NCBI RefSeq assembly: GCF_025998175.1
Contig: NZ_AP026695.1
Span: forward strand, 1,242,760-1,306,759
Length of the DNA: 64,000 nucleotides
Direction: 5' to 3'
From: Nitrosopumilus zosterae
Lineage (GTDB): Archaea > Thermoproteota > Nitrososphaeria > Nitrososphaerales > Nitrosopumilaceae
Positions 59,705 to 64,000 of the stretch are shown here, piece by piece. Within the stretch, counting starts at the first letter, position 1. Each line of letters starts with the position of its first letter. The notes under the pieces were generated by a model that did no database searches, was not told the DNA's origin, and worked only from the letters and a program-made list of their open reading frames with translations. Made by a program: the position numbers and the translations under genes.

Positions 59705-60264
59705 AGTTGAAAAGATTCTTCTAATCTAGCTTTATTTTCATAGAAATTCATTCTGTTGATTTTATAATAGATCACTTCACCACGACGATCAATAACTGCA
59801 ATTATTGGTTCTTTGCCCATATGGGTGATATCTTCAATCTTTTTTTGTAGATTACCCATCTTCTCTTGCTGACCTTCGTTGAGTCCAAAGACAAGGTATT
59901 TTGCTCCTTTCTCACCAAAATGGCCTCTTTCATAAACTCTAAAGTCAGAACCAAACCCAAACCCATCTTTAACAACATATCCTCTATTTCGAAGATCACG
60001 ATATATCAAAAATTTAGTAAGTATGTCAGAATCAGTTTTTTGGCAAATGTTCATAAAAGTATCAAAATCAATCTGTTTTTTGATTTTTTTTAAAATCAGT
60101 CGTTTAGTGTATAACAGATACAGAGTCTCAAATTGTTTCAAGAATAGTTTTTCATTTTCAATTTCTCCATATCCCTTTAGTTCAAGTTCATGAATCAAAC
60201 TTTTATCAGAAATGCAAGCTTGATCAGAAATCATCTCACCATTAACTATAGGAGTATCATCCAT
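59701..60264 (-). CDS. endA: tRNA-splicing endonuclease (EndA family) subunit
   Basis: About 187 aa from ATG 60264; the frame opens at 60300. The core YVVKDGFGFGSDFRVYERG ... GAKYLVFGL and EPIIAVIDRRGEVIYYKI is the EndA catalytic domain. Tyr (DFRVY) and Lys (GKEP) positions are kept, but the His normally just before S/A-K-Y-L-V is Gly; a His four residues after the Tyr (RGHFGEKG) may substitute. It would remove introns such as that of tRNA-Leu at 10.2 kb. Divergent from rpl10e. Confidence 0.85.
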   Translation of the reverse strand: MDDTPIVNGEMISDQACISDKSLIHELELKGYGEIENEKLFLKQFETLYLLYTKRLILKKIKKQIDFDTFMNICQKTDSDILTKFLIYRDLRNRGYVVKDGFGFGSDFRVYERGHFGEKGAKYLVFGLNEGQQEKMGNLQKKIEDITHMGKEPIIAVIDRRGEVIYYKINRMNFYENKARLEESFQL

Positions 60265-60362
60265 GATAATGAGAAAATCAAAGGATTTCCATATAAGCAT
60301 TGGAAAATACGAGCGTATTTTGTCTCACCGTTAAAATATGGGCGGTTTGGTTTGAGAACATA

Positions 60363-60872
60363 ATGCATGGTGCAAATTACAGAACTGCAACTGGACAAAT
60401 TTTTACCAGAAAGGAGTACATCAAGGGTAAACCACAGATCAAAATTGCAAAATTCCAGGGTGGCAAAAGAGGAGTTTACAAGTATTGTGTACAGTTATTG
60501 ATTAACGAAAAGATCCAGATCCGACACATGGCAATTGAATCAGCCAGATTAGCAGCAAACAAAACACTAGAGAAGACAACAGGTGAAACAGGCTATTATT
60601 CAAGATTAAGAATTTATCCACATAATCTCTTAAGGGAGAACAAACAGATTGCAACTGCAGGGGCAGATAGAGTTTCAGAAGGAATGCGAAGATCTTGGGG
60701 CAAAGCAGTTAGTTTGGGTGCAAGAGTCAAACAAGGACAATGCATTATGGAAATGTATGTAAATAATGAAGCGCATTTAGAGGCAGCAAAAAAAGCACTT
60801 CATGGAGCATGTGTGAAATTACCAGGCACTCCAACAATTAATGTAATTGAATGGAATAAAGTATCACCATAA
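60363..60872 (+). CDS. rpl10e: 50S ribosomal protein L10e (uL16)
   Basis: 169 aa from ATG 60363 (MHGANYRTATGQIFTRKEYIKG); the frame is open to 60300, but that start overlaps the endA region and does not match the family N-terminus. KPQIKIAKFQGG, VQLLINEKIQIRHMAIESARLAANK, RIYPHNLLREN, and GADRVSEGMRRSWGKAV are L10e signatures. Large-subunit protein near the P/A-site tRNA. Confidence 0.95.
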   Translation: MHGANYRTATGQIFTRKEYIKGKPQIKIAKFQGGKRGVYKYCVQLLINEKIQIRHMAIESARLAANKTLEKTTGETGYYSRLRIYPHNLLRENKQIATAGADRVSEGMRRSWGKAVSLGARVKQGQCIMEMYVNNEAHLEAAKKALHGACVKLPGTPTINVIEWNKVSP

Positions 60873-61127
60873 ATTCTCTAAATCAGATTTATTGTTTTTG
60901 ACAAATTTTAAAAATTCTTGAAATTCATCTTTTGTTGGTTCACGGTTTAGAATTCTTTTTGATTGATAGTAAAAAGCGTTGTAAATTCTTCCAACTACTA
61001 CACCTAATGCAAATGATTTAGAATCATCAATATTAGATAGTAGTTGAATTATTTCTTTAATTTCGTCTTTATTGGAGATTGTTTCTCGAATTTTTTGTTC
61101 TATTTTACCAAGAAGTATTTCATCCAT
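60864..61127 (-). CDS. 87-aa helical hypothetical protein
   Basis: All-helical and charged: LLGKIEQKIRETISNKDEIKEI, SKSFALGVVVGRIYNAFYYQSKRILNREPT, DEFQEFLKFVKNNKSDLENL. Converges with rpl10e (9-base overlap). The middle is short of charge and may pack in a dimer. Not recognised. Confidence 0.6.
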   Translation of the reverse strand: MDEILLGKIEQKIRETISNKDEIKEIIQLLSNIDDSKSFALGVVVGRIYNAFYYQSKRILNREPTKDEFQEFLKFVKNNKSDLENLW

Positions 61128-61190
61128 AACGTATCTTAATTGAAATAGTTAAAAACAGTTTAATATCCAAATTCAACCTTTAGGTTTGTT

Positions 61191-61264
61191 GCAGTTATAG
61201 TACAGTCTGGTTAGTACTCGTGCTTGCCAAGTACGTGACCCGGGTTCAAATCCCGGTAACTGCA
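61191..61264 (+). tRNA. tRNA-Gly(GCC)
   Basis: Acceptor GCAGUUA/UAACUGC with A73, anticodon stem CGUGC/GUACG with loop UUGCCAA (GCC), T arm CCGGG-UUCAAAU-CCCGG. CCA follows directly (61265-61267), so the end may be encoded. No intron. Confidence 0.95.
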
Positions 61265-61268
61265 CCAC

Positions 61269-61700
61269 TTATTTTTGATTTTTAGGAACAAGTGCATTTT
61301 TGATAATTTCTAATGCGTCTTGAGCTTTTTCTGGACGTGGTAATTGAATCATAAACACATTATCTTTTCCATAATTTGATTTTGGTGAGGATAATGCAAA
61401 CATCGCAGTACTTGCAAGAGATTCAAAAAAGTCAAGATGTGTTTTTGCATTAATTAGAAATGTCTCAACGATGTTTCCTTTCGAAAATGTCAAAACAACT
61501 TCAACGAATACGTTTCCCAGTCCATCTTGTAAAATATTTAGATCAGTGTTTATGGATAGAGATTGACCCGCAATCTTAGATAGCATATCATCATATTTTT
61601 TCTCTTCGATAATTATGCACGGAGTTTCTTTCCCGTCAAAATCAAAAGTAGTGATTCCATCGTGGGCTCGTTCCATCAGTTTTTTTAATTCATCAGACAT
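61269..61700 (-). CDS. Hypothetical protein coupled to CPA2 antiporter
   Basis: 143 aa, alpha/beta: ITTFDFDGKETPCIIIEEKKYDDML, NVFVEVVLTFSKGNIVETFLI, FFESLASTAMFALSSPK and a C-terminal helix. Starts 8 bases inside the antiporter's end, so probably cotranscribed and possibly a partner. Not recognised. Confidence 0.6.
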   Translation of the reverse strand: MSDELKKLMERAHDGITTFDFDGKETPCIIIEEKKYDDMLSKIAGQSLSINTDLNILQDGLGNVFVEVVLTFSKGNIVETFLINAKTHLDFFESLASTAMFALSSPKSNYGKDNVFMIQLPRPEKAQDALEIIKNALVPKNQK

Positions 61701-63036
61701 CTTGCTTTTCCTTTAGCGTGGGGATTATTTTATCACCTGCTTTTACTAAAAATGGAGAAATAAATGCAGTGATTATAGAAATTATACCCATCAATGGGAA
61801 CAAGAAAGCACTGACTGCCCCTATATCCACCCCAACTTTTACAATTACAATTGAAAATTCACCTCTTGGAGCAGCTAGAGTAAATGCAGAACGTATTGCT
61901 TTGCTACGTTTTTGTCTAAAGACAAGATTTCCAATCAGATTCCCACCAAACTTCATTCCAATTGCTACAGCAATCAAGGCAATTGCCAGAAAGATATGAT
62001 TTTCAAGTTGTGATATATCCATCAAGGCGCCAACTGAAATAAAGAAAATTGCTACAAACATGTCTTTTATTGGACTTGACAGTAGTTTTGCAACTTCGGA
62101 TGATTTTGATTCTGCAATAAGAACCCCTGCTAAAAAGGCGCCAATTGCAACTGACAATCCAACTACATTAGCAAGTAATGCATATCCAAAGCAAACACCT
62201 AGAATACTCAGTAATAGAATTTCACGGTGCTCAGCTTCTGCAACTCTATCAATTAGTGGTGGAATGATTCGAGTTCCAATGGTAAATGTTCCAACAATAA
62301 GACCAACAGCAACTAGAACCACAACAATTACAGATTCAATAGATACTGTTCCAACTAAAGCAATGGACTGCAATGAAGAAATCAAAATAACTGCAATCAC
62401 GTCTTCTACAATCAAAATTCCCAAAACAAGGATAGAAGATTCCTTTTTGATTCGTCCCATCTCCTCTAAAATTTTGACAATTATTGCAGTACTAGAAATA
62501 GACAATGCTGCTGCAATGAAGAGCGCGTCTAAAAATTCCATTCCAAGTGCGGTTGCGGTATAAAACACAACACCCAATGTTGAAAATAAACCCATAGTCC
62601 CAACCCCAACTGCTACACGTCCAATGCTTTTGATTTTTGCATATGGAAATTCTATCCCAATTACAAAAAGAAGTAAAATTACGCCAATTTCAGAAAAAAG
62701 ATTCAACGCAGAAATATCAGAGAGAATCCCGACACCTCCAGATGAATCAGAAGATGGGCCACCTTCAGGCAAAACCCACGACCAAAAAGGAGATAACGGA
62801 CCAATCAGCATTCCTGCAAAAAGATAACCAATGATTAGGGGTTGCCTGATTTTGAAAAAAGCAAGAGTGACTACTGCGCCAATTATCATAATAAATGCCA
62901 AATCAGTTACAAAAGTTGTGTGAGGAAGATCAGGAGTTATCTGTTCAATTAAACTGGTAACTGTTGTGTTAAGTGAGCTATGAATTTCACTTGTATCTAT
63001 CTGAAGTGAAATGTTTTGCATATTTTCACTTGACAA
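61693..63036 (-). CDS. CPA2-family cation/proton antiporter (KefB-like)
   Basis: 447 aa, about 12-13 helices. FFKIRQPLIIGYLFAGMLIGP, FVIGIEFPYAKIK, AALSISSTAIIVKILEE and IVEDVIAVILISSL (ND-motif region) and AIGAFLAGVLIAES are CPA2 signatures. No C-terminal TrkA-N domain. Exchanges K+ or Na+ for H+. Together with the CBS-TrkH gene it could balance potassium and pH. Confidence 0.93.
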   Translation of the reverse strand: MSSENMQNISLQIDTSEIHSSLNTTVTSLIEQITPDLPHTTFVTDLAFIMIIGAVVTLAFFKIRQPLIIGYLFAGMLIGPLSPFWSWVLPEGGPSSDSSGGVGILSDISALNLFSEIGVILLLFVIGIEFPYAKIKSIGRVAVGVGTMGLFSTLGVVFYTATALGMEFLDALFIAAALSISSTAIIVKILEEMGRIKKESSILVLGILIVEDVIAVILISSLQSIALVGTVSIESVIVVVLVAVGLIVGTFTIGTRIIPPLIDRVAEAEHREILLLSILGVCFGYALLANVVGLSVAIGAFLAGVLIAESKSSEVAKLLSSPIKDMFVAIFFISVGALMDISQLENHIFLAIALIAVAIGMKFGGNLIGNLVFRQKRSKAIRSAFTLAAPRGEFSIVIVKVGVDIGAVSAFLFPLMGIISIITAFISPFLVKAGDKIIPTLKEKQDV

Positions 63037-63131
63037 ATTTCTTTAAAAATGATTTCCAGTTAAAAATTTTGGAGTCAAATTTATGAAATTCCAGTAATTG
63101 AAAATAGGCTCAAAGCACAATCTTTAAGCTC

Positions 63132-63150
63132 TTATGATGATTCATCATAA
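63132..63150. repeat. Perfect 9-bp palindrome
   Basis: TTATGATGA-T-TCATCATAA. Lies between the antiporter start and the C/D RNA candidate. Could be a regulator site for the antiporter or a transcription stop. Confidence 0.5.
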
Positions 63151-63157
63151 TCGTAAC

Positions 63158-63219
63158 GCAGAGTGATGATTAGGCCATCTGAATAACATGTAGAAATATG
63201 ACCTGGGGTATCTGACTGC
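63158..63219 (+). ncRNA. Candidate C/D box guide RNA
   Basis: GCAG/CTGC terminal stem, C box GTGATGA at 63163-63169, D' CTGA at 63179-63182, D CTGA at 63212-63215. A 9-base guide (TTAGGCCAT) precedes D'; before D is ACCTGGGGTAT, the complement of a sequence like AUACCCCAG of the 16S 790 region. C' is poor. Size (62 nt) fits archaeal sRNAs. Confidence 0.55.
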
Positions 63220-63252
63220 ATCTTTGGTTACGTCATAATCACCTGAGTATTA

Positions 63253-63277
63253 ATAGTACGGTACCATACCGTACTAT
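63253..63277. promoter_or_regulatory. Perfect 11-bp-arm palindrome abutting a start codon
   Basis: ATAGTACGGTA-CCA-TACCGTACTAT. It ends at the base before ATG 63278. TATTAATA (about 63248-63255) is the likely TATA, so the palindrome spans TATA to transcription start: an operator position that would block polymerase. Confidence 0.65.
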
Positions 63278-63385
63278 ATGATTCAATGTGAATATTGTAC
63301 AAGAGGGTTTATCGAGACGGCAAACGGGTTGGCCGAAAAGACCTTTCATGAGTTACTTCACGAACCAACTGTTGTAAACAAGTAA
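63278..63385 (+). CDS. 35-aa zinc-finger peptide under a palindromic operator
   Basis: IQCEYCTRGFIETANGLAEKTFHELLHEP forms C-x2-C-x16-H-x3-H, the same type as the 40-aa protein at 10029. The mRNA is probably leaderless. The strong palindrome upstream suggests tight regulation, possibly self-repression. Confidence 0.65.
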   Translation: MIQCEYCTRGFIETANGLAEKTFHELLHEPTVVNK

Positions 63386-63445
63386 CTCTTTACATTTTTT
63401 ATTTTAGACCCAACTTTTTTATCATCATTTTTTAATTGATTGTAT

Positions 63446-64000
63446 ATGGCTACAAAGAAAAAGACATCTGCCCAACCAAAGAAAGTTGTGAAAAAAGTTT
63501 CAAAAGAACCAGCGCCATCAGCAGTACTAAAGAAAGTAGCATCAGTTTCAGATTCTAACAAAGCATTGCAAAAAGAGATCAAAGTAATGACAAAGATTTT
63601 TGGAGAAAATCAAAAAGTCCTTTTATCAATGAAAGGAATGATCGATACACTAACATCAACTTTGGAACATATCCAAAAACAATCAAAACAAATCAACATA
63701 ATAGAAGAAGACACTCAAAAATTATACGCAGGACTAAATCAAGTAAGAACTCAATCCAATTTAGTAAATAAAATAAATGATCAGACTGCAAAACTGCAAG
63801 ATGAGATAAATAAAATTTCTGAGATCCAAAAGACAACAAAACCTCAGGAATTATCTCAGCAAGTTCAAGACAGTATGAATTCAATTAAGAATAATTCTCA
63901 AATGATAATAAAAATTGCACAAAGAATTGACGAAGTCAGAGATGATCTCAGAAAAGTTTCTGGAAAAGCAGATTCATTTTTGGAGATCAGCTCGGAGATG
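63446..64000 (+). CDS. Coiled-coil protein with basic N-terminus (partial, runs off window)
   Basis: Starts at ATG 63446 and is open to base 64000 (185 codons). The N-terminus is Lys/Ala/Pro-rich (TKKKTSAQPKKVVKKVSKEP), then a continuous heptad-like Gln/Lys/Ile/Asn coiled coil. Resembles in reverse order the coiled-coil plus basic-tail protein at 11.2 kb. Likely a DNA-associated or structural protein; end not seen. Confidence 0.75.
   Translation, partial: MATKKKTSAQPKKVVKKVSKEPAPSAVLKKVASVSDSNKALQKEIKVMTKIFGENQKVLLSMKGMIDTLTSTLEHIQKQSKQINIIEEDTQKLYAGLNQVRTQSNLVNKINDQTAKLQDEINKISEIQKTTKPQELSQQVQDSMNSIKNNSQMIIKIAQRIDEVRDDLRKVSGKADSFLEISSEM

Noticed and set aside
62060-62563. 167-aa plus-strand ORF opposite the antiporter
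   Set aside because: Antisense shadow rich in Thr/Ile from complementing a membrane protein; no start signals.

Overview
The window is an AT-rich, gene-dense chromosome segment of an ammonia-oxidising archaeon, most like marine Nitrosopumilus (Nitrososphaerota/Thaumarchaeota). The evidence is two TFB transcription factors, an archaeal L10e, an intron-containing tRNA-Leu, a fused AhbA/AhbB-type siroheme decarboxylase, a Suf Fe-S system, a PhoU-like protein with an AbrB domain, many tiny Cys/His zinc proteins, and secreted proteins ending in a WIKNNAGWW-type repeat. TTG starts, 4-base ATGA overlaps and TATA boxes about 25-30 bases before start codons (leaderless mRNAs) recur.

0-24 kb is mainly core metabolism. 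Two tetrapyrrole clusters, ahbAB | precorrin-2 dehydrogenase-hemA-hemB at 4.2-8.3 kb and hemL-hemC-cobA-hemD at 20-23.7 kb, together encode the route from glutamyl-tRNA to didecarboxysiroheme. Between them lie sufB-sufD-Rieske-sufS-sufU, pgk, an SSB-like OB protein and a coiled-coil protein with a perfect 30-bp tandem repeat. sufC stands apart at 1.0 kb. A chlorite-dismutase/HemQ-fold protein is at 2.1 kb.

24-40 kb is uptake and stress. It holds tiny zinc proteins, an arsR / arsC-aquaporin unit, an SbtA bicarbonate transporter with its PII-like SbtB partner, pstC-pstA-pstB-phoU, a PhoU-like regulator, pstS, a triplicated secreted protein, an NHL/RTX secreted protein and an ABC-2 exporter.

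40-64 kb is the accessory part. A membrane-anchored helix-turn-helix protein diverges from a secreted beta-propeller protein. Two paralogous secreted proteins carry internally identical C-terminal repeats. There are a metallothionein-like peptide, a TFB operon, clusters of overlapping tiny Cys-rich genes, a ComEC-type MBL hydrolase, a CBS-TrkH fusion, a PLD-like protein, tRNA-splicing endonuclease, L10e and a CPA2 antiporter.

The most notable locus is 53.6-55.1 kb. A small membrane operon there includes a protein closely resembling the copper-site subunit AmoB/PmoB of ammonia/methane monooxygenase, with an N-terminal His after the predicted signal cleavage and an HVH motif, but without amoA or amoC nearby. 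Other unusual signals are a perfect 11-bp-arm palindrome directly abutting a small zinc-finger start codon (63.25 kb), a likely C/D box RNA beside it, a candidate ArsR operator, shared TATA-region sequence in three phosphate promoters, and a duplicated promoter/leader segment at 51.57 and 56.98 kb.
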